Assembly: GCA_977006965.1 (NCBI GenBank)
Contig: OZ345352.1
Location: forward strand, 992,001-1,056,000
From: Phymatolithon calcareum
Taxonomy: Eukaryota; Rhodophyta; Florideophyceae; Hapalidiales
Length of the DNA stretch: 64,000 bases
Direction: 5' to 3'
Positions 1 through 9,926 of this stretch are shown here, one piece after another; positions within the stretch are counted from its first letter, which is position 1; every line of letters starts with the position of its first letter. The position numbers were made by a program, and so were the translations under genes. The notes under the pieces are model-generated. The model was not told the DNA's origin, did no database searches, and saw only the letters and a list, made by a program, of their open reading frames with translations.

Positions 1-772
1 GTGCGGTGTCGCACTGCTGGAGTCCCGCTATGATTCCGGGCAGTTCCGCACGATACTTCAGACGCACGTTTTCTTGTTTCGTCTTCTGACGCGTTTTTGA
101 GCGGATATCCACTATCTTCCTGAAGATATCCTCCACTTGTTCCGGGGTGGGGCGTCTCTGCAGTTCTTGAATAAGTTGTTGCATTTGCTCTTTGATGGTA
201 ACTTTCGTTTTTGTGCCCGCCCAGTCCCGTACACTGACTGGTCTCTTGGACTGGCTACCATCGCGTTCCTGTCGGCTTCTGAGACGAGTGCATACTGGTC
301 GGTGTTGTGTACTCCCTGTCCAGATATTTTTCGGTGAATTTGGAGTGGAGGTCGTTATTCCTTTCGAGACAAAGAAGTCATATTGCTGCTGTATTTCTTT
401 GTCTGAAATGTGGGGCCCTTGCTGGTACGTATATACCACCACTATTTTCAGGCTTCCCAGTTGTGCGATGATGATTTGGTAGTGAATCCGTGCATGTTTG
501 AATATAAGCTTGGCTCCAAACTCTGTTCGGAACACTACAGAGGCTCCTCCAAAGTTTCTAGCGGACCCACTCCTTCTCCTTGAGTCACTGTGGTATCTAG
601 GTCCTTCTGCGGTGACTAGTGCCGGTCTCGGGGCGTTCATTGTGGACATTTCAGTGCGGATACGTGCTTCCGGCCTCATGTGTGTTTCTGCGAGTCCCAT
701 TACGTCGACTGCATGGACTTTCACCATCCTTTGTAGGTACTCCGGAGTCTCCGGAGATCCCCCTACATTCAT
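1..772 (-). pseudogene. LINE-A endonuclease domain with internal deletion
   Basis: Minus-strand reading from 772 gives MNVGGSPETPEYL, GLAETHMRPEARIRTE and later KLIFKHARIHYQIIIAQ, matching the APE-type endonuclease of the LINE-A copy at 33056-33720. The segment that should carry the GDWN-x-RH catalytic core is missing: the reading jumps from VVVY into a DFFVSKGITT segment that follows the core in other copies. It then continues toward the reverse transcriptase, which lies outside the window. Non-functional. Confidence 0.75.
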
Positions 773-999
773 CGTTAGTTTGTTTGTTTCTTGCAGGTTA
801 TTCGAATTACACAAAGTGTACATTATTCAACATCTAGGTGTCCTCTAAATGTTCCTGATATGGATCCATTCCTGGAACTCGCGTATCTGCTTCGCGCTAG
901 TACTACTGCACACCACTCCACGGCGACATCCGTGTGCCCTCTTGCGGAACGTTAATTTTTTCCTTGCTTGTGACAGGACTCGAACAGGCGACCTCAACA

Positions 1000-3368
1000 G
1001 AACTAGAAAACGCACACCGGCACGCTATAAGTCATTTTGGAATACAGAGCTTGACAAAATGGCACTGAATCGGAAGAAACTTTACCGGAAAGCCAGATCA
1101 TCCCGATCACCGGAAGACTGGGGCCGTTACCACGAGTGTAAGTACCAAATCAGAACCTTGGTGAACAAGAAGAAGAAAGAGCAGTATCAAGAATACATCG
1201 CCGAGCTCGAGGAGAAGGATGGACCAGCGGCTTTGAAGCAACTTGCCAAGATGAAAAAGAAAATTCGAAGAAGAAAGCTAAGAAACGAGATGAAAGGAAG
1301 CCCCATGAATTGCGCGAAATTCTCAGCCCATATCTCAGCGACATGCCATAGCACCGAAAAGTGGCAACCCGGACTAAGAAAATTCTCCTGTACAGAGGAC
1401 ATGAGGACAAAAATTGAAGCGGCTATCCGTAAAGCACCAAACGGAAAGGCACCAGGCTTAGACGAGGTGAAGGCTGAAATGCTAAAAGTCGATATATCGC
1501 TCAACGCCGAAGTGCTTACAGCCTTGTGGGAGGCCTGCGGGAGGTGAGGAGACACGCCTCTGCACTGGCAGAAAGCGCTCCTCGTCCCAATACACAAGAA
1601 GGGGGCATATGAGGACCCCGGAAACTACCGACCGATTTCTTTGCTGAGCCACGCAAGGAAAATTATTGAGACAGCTATCGATATGAAGCTGCGCACAGTA
1701 TACGCAAACCACTGGTATCAGCTTGGGTTCCAAAAGGGGAAGAGCACTGAACTGGCCATCCTAAGAGCTACTGAGCTACTAAAAGAGGATCAGAGATGTG
1801 TAGCAGTATTGGACCTTAAGGCTGCCTACGACACAGTACCGAGAGTACACTTGGTGAACAGAATGAGACAAGTACTGCCCAAGGAGATCTGCGCAATGGC
1901 AGAGGCGTTCTTGACACCATCCTGGGTAGCAACAATTGGTGATGCGAACAGGAACTGGTTTCTAGTGGACAGGGGAGTCCCACAAGGGTCCCCTCTCAGT
2001 CCAAGCCTCTACAACATCTTCATGGATGAATTCGCAGAACGAATGAGCCGGGCATCAAAAACCTGGGCTGAAGTACCGGCTATCCTCTTCGCAGACGATG
2101 TTCTTCTCTCTGCGAAATCACCCGCGGCACTGCAAGGACTATTGGATATAGCTACCCAATGGGCACAAGAGCGAGATATGACTTGGAACACTAAACAAGG
2201 GAAAAGCGAAGTCCTCGAATCAGAGGAAACATTGGGCAAGACATTCAAGCTAGCGAACAAGGTACTAGCACAAGTTCCGGAGGTCACGTACCTTGGAGTA
2301 TCCATAGACCCCGGAGGAGTCACAGATACGTTAATGATGCAACGACTAAAGAAAGCAAGGACGGCCGTGTACGAGTTGCGTACACTGGGAGTGTTCAAGA
2401 AAGGGCTGAGTATACAGAAGTGTATTCAGATATACAAGGCGCTAGTACAGCCACGCTGGGAGTACGCAATGCACTTAACGCCCTGGACAGAAGACGTACA
2501 AAATGCTGTCAAGGAAGTAGAAGCAACATTCTTCAATCAAGTATTCGGGCCACTGGCCCGAGGAAGGACGGATAGGCTCCGTCTCCTGTGCCGGATCCAG
2601 GCGGCCGCACATCGGCGAGAAATCTTGGCCTTCAAAATGCTGAGAAGGAACAAGGCGAAAGAACGTATGTATTCAAACGAAGTGCCAGAAAGAAGAAACA
2701 ACCATGAATGGCAGTACACGAAGAAAGATATCGCCGCGATGGAGACCAGAGAGCCGTTCGGTGAAGCGGTAAAGCATATCCAAGCAAACCAATCGTCGCA
2801 AGCACTTCGATCGAAATTTCTGGAAATGGAAGGAGACCGCCTAGAATCGAAGAGGAAAAGAAAGATACCATACGACAAAACAAGAGAATTTCCAGCAATC
2901 CTCAAGTTCCCCAAGGTGACGCACAGACAACTCGCACTGCAGTATGCCTGTGGCAGATTCCCACAGGTGTCAACAACAAGTATGACTGAAGAATTCGGCA
3001 CCAGAGCCAGAGAGCATATGGAGACCCTTGAACGCACGCTAGCAGGGTACGAACTCGAAGGAGAAAAACGACTGGAAACAGAAAAGGCGCTAGATGAGCT
3101 CTTACTATTTATCAAGACACTCATAGAACGCATGGAGAACGAAGAAGGCCTGTATTAATCCGCAGAATGCAAGGCAAAAAGTGGTCGAGTCCAAGCACCA
3201 ACAATCCCGTAGAGGACTGAGATAGGACTACTTTGAGTCCTAAGTTTTCCCGTCTGCGATTCTAGTGGACGTTTTGTGAGCTACACAAAGGGAGGTAGCA
3301 CCAGAGGAAGCCTTGCCCATATCTTCGGAAGTCTGTGGGGCTTTTAAATAAACTTGAAAGGAAAAAAA
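1000..3368 (+). mobile_element. LINE-A copy 1, 5'-truncated
   Basis: Bounded by the duplication GGCGACCTCARCA (987-999 and 3369-3381; one mismatch). Starts inside ORF2, runs through the reverse transcriptase to the family 3' UTR (3159-3360), and ends GAGGAAGCCTTGCCC...GGGGCTTTTAAATAAACT plus an A-rich run. Inserted into SINE-1. Of the LINE-A copies in the window this has the best preserved reverse transcriptase. Confidence 0.92.
1001..3158 (+). pseudogene. LINE-A ORF2 reverse transcriptase, one in-frame stop
   Basis: Single frame of about 719 codons, interrupted only by TGA at 1545-1547, where the related copy at 34635 has TGT (Cys) in a CGRCGD context. Visible blocks: linker to the RT (KAPNGKAPGLDEVKAEML), fingers (NYRPISLLSHARKIIET), motif A (CVAVLDLKAAYDTVPR), the GVPQGSPLSPSLYNIFMDE block, the catalytic AILFADDVLLSA, thumb (EVTYLGVSI), and a C-terminal domain ending ETEKALDELLLFIKTLIERM-ENEEGLY. 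Domain identity is certain. Activity in this copy is excluded by 5' truncation and the stop. Confidence 0.9.
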
Positions 3369-3499
3369 GGCGACCTCAGCATTCCTGACTGTATCATACC
3401 GAAATATTCGCACAGGTGAGCGGAGGCAGTTTTACCACTATACCACAGGTGGGAACATTCATCGTTGCTATTCTCCAGTGCTTGTTAAATATTATTTTC

Positions 3500-5450
3500 C
3501 GATGTGGTATCCTCCAAAATTGCGATGGGAGTTTCTGTGCTTGTCTCTTTCTCAGGAACTTCATATGTACTCGGGGCCTTGTTTTCTGGTTCATAGGCCG
3601 GATGCTCTAAATCTTCGTCATTATAAGTGTGGTGCTCAGTTTCCTGTGTTGCACTGCCAGGGAGCGGTAGCCCTCCTTCTTGTCGGTCCTCAATGCCGCC
3701 GAGTGCCTCCGTGACGTATATTGCGCTATCTTCGTCTTGGTCGTTTGCTCCCGGTGGGGTCTTTGCAGAGGCTAGATACCAGCCGCTAGCTCCATTTCGT
3801 AAACTGGGGTGAACACGGTGCCGGCGTGGGAACTGCTTAGCCGTTCAGGCTTCCCGATTCCGAAGTATTTCAGTCTGCGTTCTGTAGCTCTCTTCAATCC
3901 TCGGTACCATTCTCTGGCGTACGGTTGTGATGCTGTGGATGCACAGTGCCTTGTCCGCGCCCTTGTCCTGGCTGCATGTCATTCCAGGGATTGATTCGAC
4001 TCAAATCCTTGTTTTCCCTTCTTCGCACGCTCGAAGACATTGTACCTGTACATGCAAACTAAGCCTGATTCTTTCAGCAGCTCAGCAATACTGTCCCATT
4101 CTTTGTTTTGGGACAGGACTTCCATTACTATGTTTCCAATGAAGGATATGTGGTATACTGTCTTAGAACTGAAAAGTTCTCTTACGGCATTCGCAATATC
4201 CTCTCGCGGTGTCTTGGGAATTCTTTTGAAATACAATGCACCTTGTCTCGGTCTCGGGCCTCTTGGTGGCATGAGGTTGCCCACCTTGTTCGTGAAGAAT
4301 TTTAGCTTCTCTTTGTCAGCTTCGCTAATTTGGGTGCGTGGCTTCATTGGACGGTTGGAGGTGCTTGCTATTGTCTCCTCTCTTCTCTTCTGGTCCATCT
4401 TGCCGCTTGTGTGGCCCTGGACTCTCAGTATGGCTTCCATATATGGCATTCTCTTGAGTTGTATATCTTCATTATCGTTTTCTTCAAGTCCTGTATGTTT
4501 TTCTCCATCTTGAGGGGCTGCTCCTTCGGTTGATTCTTCCATTGATCCAGGATCTCTATTTCGGAGCCTCTTGTTCTCCTCTCGGAGTGCTCTCACTGAT
4601 GCCTCCAGCATGGCCCCCTTTTCTTCTGTTTCTTTCAGGCTGATTTCCATTGTCTTCAACTTTGTCTTCATCTCTTCAACATCTTAGACTGTTTCGCAGT
4701 GTTTAGCCTCCTTTTGGTTATCTCTGTGTACAATTGCCAATAATGGTGCCAGCGTATCCTCAGTGGCTGCCAGCTTACTCTGCAGCTCTTCCACTTTGGT
4801 CTCCATGTTCGTGAATACGTCAGCTGTCATGTAACCATTCACATCTTTCTTTGACCCACTATTGTTCAGTGCCGTAGCTCGGATATTAGTTACTACAGTG
4901 GAAGATGAAGCTTCTTTGGCCTTTTCTGCTATTCCTGTGTCCTCTTCTGTTTGACCAGCTTCTGCTTCGTCTCCGCCTGTAGCTCTAGGGATGATGTTGT
5001 GGACAAATTCACTAGCATCCAGTCCCTCTTTGCCGAGGGGTCATTCTCAGCACGTCAGTGCAAGGGGAGAGCGTGCACTTGCTCCTGTCAATTTCAGCGT
5101 TCCTTACTTGCCACAGCCTCCACACTCCGCCGCATTACGGATTCTCACTAGTTTTTCCTACTGGGGTTCTCTTTTACCGTACTGGGTAAATTAGCCGTTT
5201 GCTTTGCTTTTCTCGATCTCGACTTTGTTCGCGTCGGGCACGCCTTTCGCCTGTGCACGCGTAACTGCCCCGGTGGGCCGTTTTTCCTGCGCGGGCTTTT
5301 TCAGAAAAATATTTATTTTTTGCTTTTAAAATCCGCCGGCGACTGCGGGTGGCTCGCCCGGCGGCTTTATCGCCTGTTTCTTGCAATCTTCCAATGAAGA
5401 GTCGTGTACTTTCCCTGTTCATAGTCTCCCGGAGCGAGATTCGACTCCAT
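3500..5450 (-). pseudogene. LINE-A ORF1 (RNA-binding/chaperone-type protein), decayed
   Basis: First ORF of LINE-A copy 2. The ATG at 5450 starts M-E-S-N, as in the copy at 31002. The best preserved part is 3979-4671: a coiled coil (ending in REENKRLRNR), an acidic linker, then a globular block with ALYFKRIPKTPRED, YHISFIGNIVMEVL and a final NVFE. The same block occurs in ORF1 of the 31-33 kb LINE-A and, more weakly, in LINE-C at 39319-39582, so it is the conserved ORF1 domain here. ORF1 proteins of LINEs generally bind RNA; the specific role is inferred. Several in-frame stops lie upstream of 4671 and the C-terminal part after 3979 is out of frame. Confidence 0.75.
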
Positions 5451-5580
5451 GGATGGTTTCATTTGGTCCATAGCACCCCCCGCCTGGGTTTCCCCTGAGG
5501 GGAAGTCGTGTTCTTTTTGTGGCGCTACTCGGGATGTCTTCCTGGTCCGATCGGTCCGGTTCTTCGCTGTTTTTACTAGT

Positions 5581-6851
5581 TTTTTTTCCTTTCAAGTTTA
5601 TTTAAAAGCCCCACATACTTCCTTAGATAAGGGCAAGGCTTCCTATAATGCTACCTACCTTTGTGCAGCTCACAAAACGTCCACCAGTATGGCGGACGGG
5701 CAAACTCAGGACTCAAAGTAGTCCTATCTCAGTCCTCTACGGGATTATTGGTGCTTGGACTTGACCACTTTCTGCCTTGCATTCTGCGGATTAATACAGG
5801 CCTTCTTTGTTCTACATGCGTTCTATGAGTGGCTTGGTAAATAGTAAGAGCTGAAATAGTGCCTTTTCTGTTTCCAGTCGTTTTTCTCTTTCAAGTTCGT
5901 ACCCTTCTAGCGTGCGTTCAAGGGTTTCCATATGCTCTCTGGCTCTTGTGCCGAATTCTTCAGTCATACTTGTTGTTGACACCTGTGGAAATCTTCCACA
6001 GGCATACTGCAGCGCAAGTTGTTTGTGCTTCACCTTGGGGAGCTTGAGGATTGCTGGCAATTCTCTTGTCCTGTCCTACGGTATCTTTATTTTCCGCTTC
6101 GATTCTACGCGGTCTCCTACCATTTCCAGAAATTTCGATCGAAGTGCTTGTCAAGATTTGTTTGTTTGGATATGCTTTACAGCTTCACCGAACGGCTCTC
6201 TGGTCTCCATCGCGGCGATATATTTCCTCGTGTACTGCCATTCATGGTTGTTCCTTCTTTCGGGCACTTCGTTTGAATACATACGTTCTTTCGCCATGTT
6301 CCTTCTCAGCATTTTGAAGGCCAAAATTTCTCGTATATGTGCGGCCGCCTGGATCCGGCACATGAGACAGAGCCTATCCGTCCTTCCTCGGGCGAGTGGC
6401 CGAAAACTTGATTGAAGAATGTTACTTCTACTTCCTTGACGGCATTTTGTACGTTTTCTGTCCAGAGCGTTAAGTGCATGCGTACTCCCAGCGTGGCTGT
6501 ACTAGTGCCTTGTATATCTGAGTACACTTCTATATACTCAGCCCTTTCTTGAACACTCCCAGTGTACGCAACTCGTACACGACCGTCCTTGCTTTCTTTA
6601 GCCGTTGCATCATTAACGTATCTATGACTCTTCCGGGTTCTAAGGCTACTCCAAGGTACGTGACCTCCGGAACTTGTGCTAGTACCTTGTTCGCTAACTT
6701 GAATGTCTTCCCCAATGTTTCCTCTGATTCTCTCGCTCTTGTGCCTATTGGGTGGCTATATCTAATAGTCCTTGCAGTGCAGCGGGTGATTTCGCAGAGA
6801 GAAGAACATCGTCTGTGAAGAGTATAGCCGGTACTTCAGCCCAGGTTTCCT
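5581..6851 (-). mobile_element. LINE-A copy 3, 5'-truncated
   Basis: Minus-strand copy: T-rich run at 5581-5589, family-A 3' UTR (5590-5811), then the C-terminal half of ORF2 up to about 6851, where homology stops inside the RT. It abuts the 5' end of LINE-A copy 2. A short CTAGT repeat sits at both ends (5576-5580 and 6851-6855), a possible but weak TSD. Confidence 0.85.
5812..6851 (-). pseudogene. LINE-A ORF2, C-terminal half, frameshifted
   Basis: Reads on the minus strand from the RT catalytic region (LFTDDVLLSAK-like, so the FADD motif is altered) through the thumb (EVTYLGVALEPG, 6530-6715), connection (6306-6527), MLRRNMAKERMYSNEVPERR (6151-6363) and the C-terminal domain (5812-6060: RQLALQYACGRFPQVSTTS). 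Frame changes at about 6527, 6340 and 6100 break it. Highly similar to copy 1. Confidence 0.85.
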
Positions 6852-6938
6852 AGTGATAGGATAATGGAGAACAAGAAATGTAGATTTTTATTTAAAAGTT
6901 ACCAACGCATCTGCTTACGCTTGGAGCAACTTTCCTAG

Positions 6939-7432
6939 TGTAACGCGCTAAGCCTTAGCCTTCATTTTCTGTAATGAGTTAATCGCCGTGTGGTGATTAA
7001 TTGTACTGTACGCATGTGTTAGAGTTTTCGATCTACACGTTCTGAAAGGTGAGGCGCCCCGACCCGTCGTCGTGCGAGCGCCATTTGCGTATACCATAGT
7101 TTTCTCACTATCATACCCTGCACCGGTTACAGTGCCACGCTAATGTTAGAGTACTTTATGACACGTGCTCATCGAAGCTGCTAGATGGTCTCTCGTCCGA
7201 GGGACGAGTCATCGCGCCGATGGGTTGCCTCGCTCCCTGAGCAAGCTGACTGCGAGCCCCAGAGAGTAGATGTACTTAGGAGAAGCGCTGCTTGCATGTA
7301 GAACAAAAAAGGCATCGCACTAGCGAGAGAAGCACAGCTCCCTTTGCGACATCGCCAACCAAGCCCCTCTGCTAGAAATCCTTTATCCTTCGCCACTAGC
7401 GCTTCGATCGTGCTGCCCCGCGAGGCGTCACA
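6939..7432. mobile_element. 494-bp MITE-like DNA element inside the LINE-C 3' UTR
   Basis: The interrupted LINE tail can be compared with the uninterrupted copy at 53760, which reads TTTCCTAGGGCCAAGAGG. Here TTTCCTAG is followed by 494 extra bases and then CTAGTGCCAAGAGG. The insert begins TGTAACGC and ends GCGTCACA, an inverted terminal repeat of 8-9 bp (TGTRACGC). The duplicated target is CTAG, or TA if the terminal G is counted in the element. No transposase is visible, so it is non-autonomous. TA duplication would suit Tc1/mariner-like elements; the superfamily is not settled. Confidence 0.75.
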
Positions 7433-7600
7433 CTAGTGCCAAGAGGTTTTGGCTAGATTCTGTCTAAGGAAGAGTTTCTTTCTTGTTGGTGTAACACGAT
7501 TCAGTGGACCACAAAAACCAACTTCTGCTCTCCTTCGGCACCTCGAGGCGGAAAATTACTCCCCTTTCCTGGTTGTAGGCAGTCCTTACTTGTCCATTGA

Positions 7601-9343
7601 TTAAAACATGGTTACGAGCTCGTCGAATGATCTTAGTCCAGGCTCTGTCCTCTTTGGAGAGTCTGTCGTTTGCGAGGCCATTTGTCGCGTCTTCGATGCC
7701 ATCTTTCCCACATTGGCGGTGATTTCGCTAAGGGTGTAGGTGCTCATGTTAGGGAACATTCTAAATGACCACTTGATGGCAAGCGTTTTATGCTTTTTTG
7801 AATTGAAGAGAAGGTGCGGGGGTAACCACACTTTCGCGTGCGGAATAGATCGTTTTTTCGACTTTTTCACATACTCTACAGCCTCCAGTATCTTGTTTCT
7901 TTGGTATTTCATTATGTTTCTCTTAGCTGTCGTTTCGCTTACAGCTTCGCACAGGAATCCATTCACTCTCGCGTGGACAATATCTCTCTCCGCTTCTTGA
8001 CGTTCCTTGTTCGCGATCTCTGCTGTTGGACCAGATATCAGCGCATCGCGTCTTCTTATCAATCTCTGCACAAACCGTCTGCAAGGACGTCTCTTCTTCC
8101 CTTGGGTTGGAGGATTCGACACACGGCCCTGCCGCTGTCCAAGCTTCTTTATCCTGGTTTCCCAATGATTTTCCCGAAGAACATAGATTCAACCTTCCTG
8201 ACTTCCGAGGCCGCCTTCGCTGTCCAAAGTGTGAGGTGTAGAGCATATTCCCATCTTGACTGTACAAGAGATTTGTAAAGCCTAATCGCCGTCGAGGGGT
8301 GGACACCATTAGTCAACACCCCCAGCCGTCGGAGATACCCAAGCACATCTTTGGATATCTTGATCCTGTCTGTCAGTTTGGTGTCTAAAACTCCCTGTTC
8401 CGTTAGTGTTACCCCGAAGTATTTTACCTCCCGGAGAGTCTTTAGCCGCCACCCTGAGAGCCGAAAGCTATGACATGCCGTATCCTTAGTCCAAAGAATT
8501 ACGCTTCTCACGGTGTTCCACACCATAACATTTCTCTGCGCCCACTCCGAGGCTATATCCAGGATACTTCGGAGGCCTTACACTGATTTTGCGGACAATT
8601 TTACGTCGCTGGCAAACATTTTACAGGGCTCTTTTGTTATATTCTTCAGAATGGATTCTAGAGCAATGGCAAACGTGTCCATGAAGATATTGTAAAGGCA
8701 TTGACTGGGCAGGGACCCGTGAGAACCGCCTCTGTCAATGGTGTACCACACGGAATCCACGTTGTCTCTCGTCTGTATGAATGAGGGATCCAGAAATGGA
8801 AGAACCATTTCGGCTATCTCTGGTTCCGGCATTTTCCTTATTCCCTCTGCAAGCTTATTCCTTGGTACGGAGTCGTAGGCAGCATTAAGGTCTAAGACTG
8901 TCACGCAGCTGTGGCCTGATTGTCGGAAGGCTGCAGCATGGATAAGCGCCAACTCAGTGCCCTTTCCTTTCTGGAACCCAAGCTGTGAGATATAGAACTT
9001 GTATTTCCTCCTGATCATCTTTTCTAAGGCTATTTCGATTATCTTCCTCATGTAGCTTAGGGGGGAGATTTGACGGTATCTCGTGGGCATTTCTGTATCT
9101 CCATCCTTGTAGATAGATACAATTTCAGCTGTTCTCCAAGCCAAGGGTGTGGTTTGCAAACGACAGCGAGCTAGCCAAATCGCAAATAGTACTCTTGTGC
9201 TTAGTACTCGGTCCACTTTCAACATTTCGGTTTGTATTTTGTCCAGTCCAGGTGCCTTACCAATTGGACTATCCCTGATGGCCGCTTCTATATCGTTTCA
9301 GAAAGTCCAAGGGGGAGCAAACGATTTGGTATCTCCGAGCCAT
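7601..9343 (-). pseudogene. LINE-C ORF2 reverse transcriptase, decayed
   Basis: Minus-strand blocks in order: SPIGKAPGLDKIQTEMLKVD (near 9240), SQLGFQKGKGTELALIHAAA and CVTVLDLNAAYDSVPR (8578-9225), then a damaged SQCLYNIFMD block where the usual QGSPLSP is GSHGSLPS. The catalytic motif is CKMFASDVKLSA (FADD changed to FASD). Thumb REVKYFGVTLTEQG is at 8149-8526 and the C-terminal part at 7601-8122 (HLLFNSKKHKTLAIKWSF). At least two frameshifts separate these. Not functional. Confidence 0.85.
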
Positions 9344-9344
9344 C

Positions 9345-9414
9345 GGATATGAGAATGGGCTAGTTTCCGGATAATATATATAAGTTATCCTGAAACGAGC
9401 CCATTATCATATCC
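9345..9414. repeat. Foldback repeat, 30-bp arms
   Basis: Arms 9345-9374 and 9385-9414 are inverted copies (GGATATGAKAATGGGCT...GGATAA) with a 10-bp AT-rich spacer and about four mismatches. It sits exactly where LINE-C copy 1 is 5'-truncated. Probably a small MITE; no coding capacity. Confidence 0.7.
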
Positions 9415-9423
9415 CTAGTGGTT

Positions 9424-9449
9424 CAAATGACCACTGTAGTGGTAATTTG
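9424..9449. repeat. 26-bp near-perfect palindrome
   Basis: CAAATGACCACT-GT-AGTGGTAATTTG, one mismatched pair. A related palindrome (CAAATGACC...GGTCATTTG) is at 9935-9960, just beyond SINE-2. Confidence 0.6.
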
Positions 9450-9473
9450 GATTTTAGGGGCGAGTTTATGACA

Positions 9474-9914
9474 GGGGGATATATGTTGATTAATTTTAAA
9501 GGTTCCCAAAGCCTCAAATTGAGTAGCAGGGCAGCTTCTCGCTGTTTTCCACACTCATCTCTCTACTCTCCTTCTAATATCTCCTTAATTCGAATTTCTC
9601 TCCCTGTGAGGGCTCGAATAAGTCTTTTGCATTCATATTCAGTTTCTTGGTCCATCTTCATAGACTGCAGTATACGTTGCAACACGATAAGCTCCACCAC
9701 AGCACCAGTCCCAAAGTATTTCGCCAGAATGGATTTTCTCCACAAAGGAACATAAGTTACGAGAGAGCGGCATCTACCAGAGATCGAACCCGGGACCTTG
9801 TGCAAGAGCGGTTTGCAAATCTGAAGTAGCCAACTCTATGACTCGTCCCAAAGCAAGAATCTTACCTCTAGACCATAGATACCCACGGACCACTTGGGCG
9901 CGCCACCCGATCTA
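9474..9914 (-). mobile_element. SINE-2: tRNA-like head joined to a LINE-D 3' end
   Basis: 441 bp on the minus strand between perfect 12-bp duplications GAGTTTATGACA (9462-9473 and 9915-9926). The head (about 9769-9914) contains a box-A-like ATGGTCTAGAGGTAAGATTC and a box-B-like GGTTCGATCTC with a T-arm-like stem. The 3' part (9474-9755) is the LINE-D 3' end, with a partial D reading frame at 9563-9750 and the GGGAACCTTTAAAATTAATC...ATATATCCCCC tail. A tRNA-like promoter on a LINE 3' end is the standard SINE design and predicts mobilisation by LINE-D. Because the tRNA part lies inside the TSDs it is not annotated as a functional tRNA gene. Confidence 0.65.
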
Positions 9915-9926
9915 GAGTTTATGACA

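Larger units (their letters stand above)
777..3454 (-). mobile_element. SINE-1, full-length copy (tRNA-derived), split by a LINE
   Basis: About 296 bp of its own sequence (777-999 plus 3382-3454) on the minus strand, flanked by the exact 12-bp duplication ACATTCATCGTT at 765-776 and 3455-3466. Reading on the minus strand: a box-A-like GGTATAGTGGTAAAACTG near the 5' end (about 3425-3445), a box-B GTTCGAGTCC (977-986), a body, and a (CAAA)n 3' tail (about 777-790). These are the marks of a Pol III tRNA-derived SINE. LINE-A copy 1 (1000-3368) inserted later, just past box B. A shorter copy lies at 37056-37187. Confidence 0.75.
1..5580 (-). mobile_element. LINE-A copy 2, 3' end outside window
   Basis: Non-LTR retrotransposon read on the minus strand. 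The 5' end lies at about 5580, where the sequence matches the 5' end of the full LINE-A at 30866 (ACT..TAAAA then GGACCGAT-GGACC). Order on the minus strand: 5' UTR, ORF1 (from ATG at 5450), then the endonuclease start at about 3463. A SINE inserted at the endonuclease start (777-3454, TSD 765-776 and 3455-3466), so the endonuclease resumes at 772 and runs off the window at position 1. The copy is decayed: ORF1 has stops and the endonuclease has an internal deletion. Confidence 0.85.
6876..9343 (-). mobile_element. LINE-C copy 1, 5'-truncated, carrying a MITE
   Basis: Minus strand. The 3' end shows the family-C tail (GGTAACTTTTAAATAAAAATC at 6883-6903). The rest of the 3' UTR is at 7436-7600 because a 494-bp element interrupts it. 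ORF2 remains lie at 7601-9343. The 5' truncation is near 9343, next to a foldback repeat. Confidence 0.85.

Noticed and set aside
137-848. Plus-strand ORFs at the window start
   Set aside because: They are antisense to the minus-strand LINE-A endonuclease.
9769-9883. tRNA-Pro-like gene with an intron (minus strand)
   Set aside because: A 7-bp acceptor-like stem, a TTTGGGA loop and a T-arm can be drawn, but the anticodon stem pairs poorly and the whole segment lies inside the TSDs of SINE-2, so it is treated as a SINE head.
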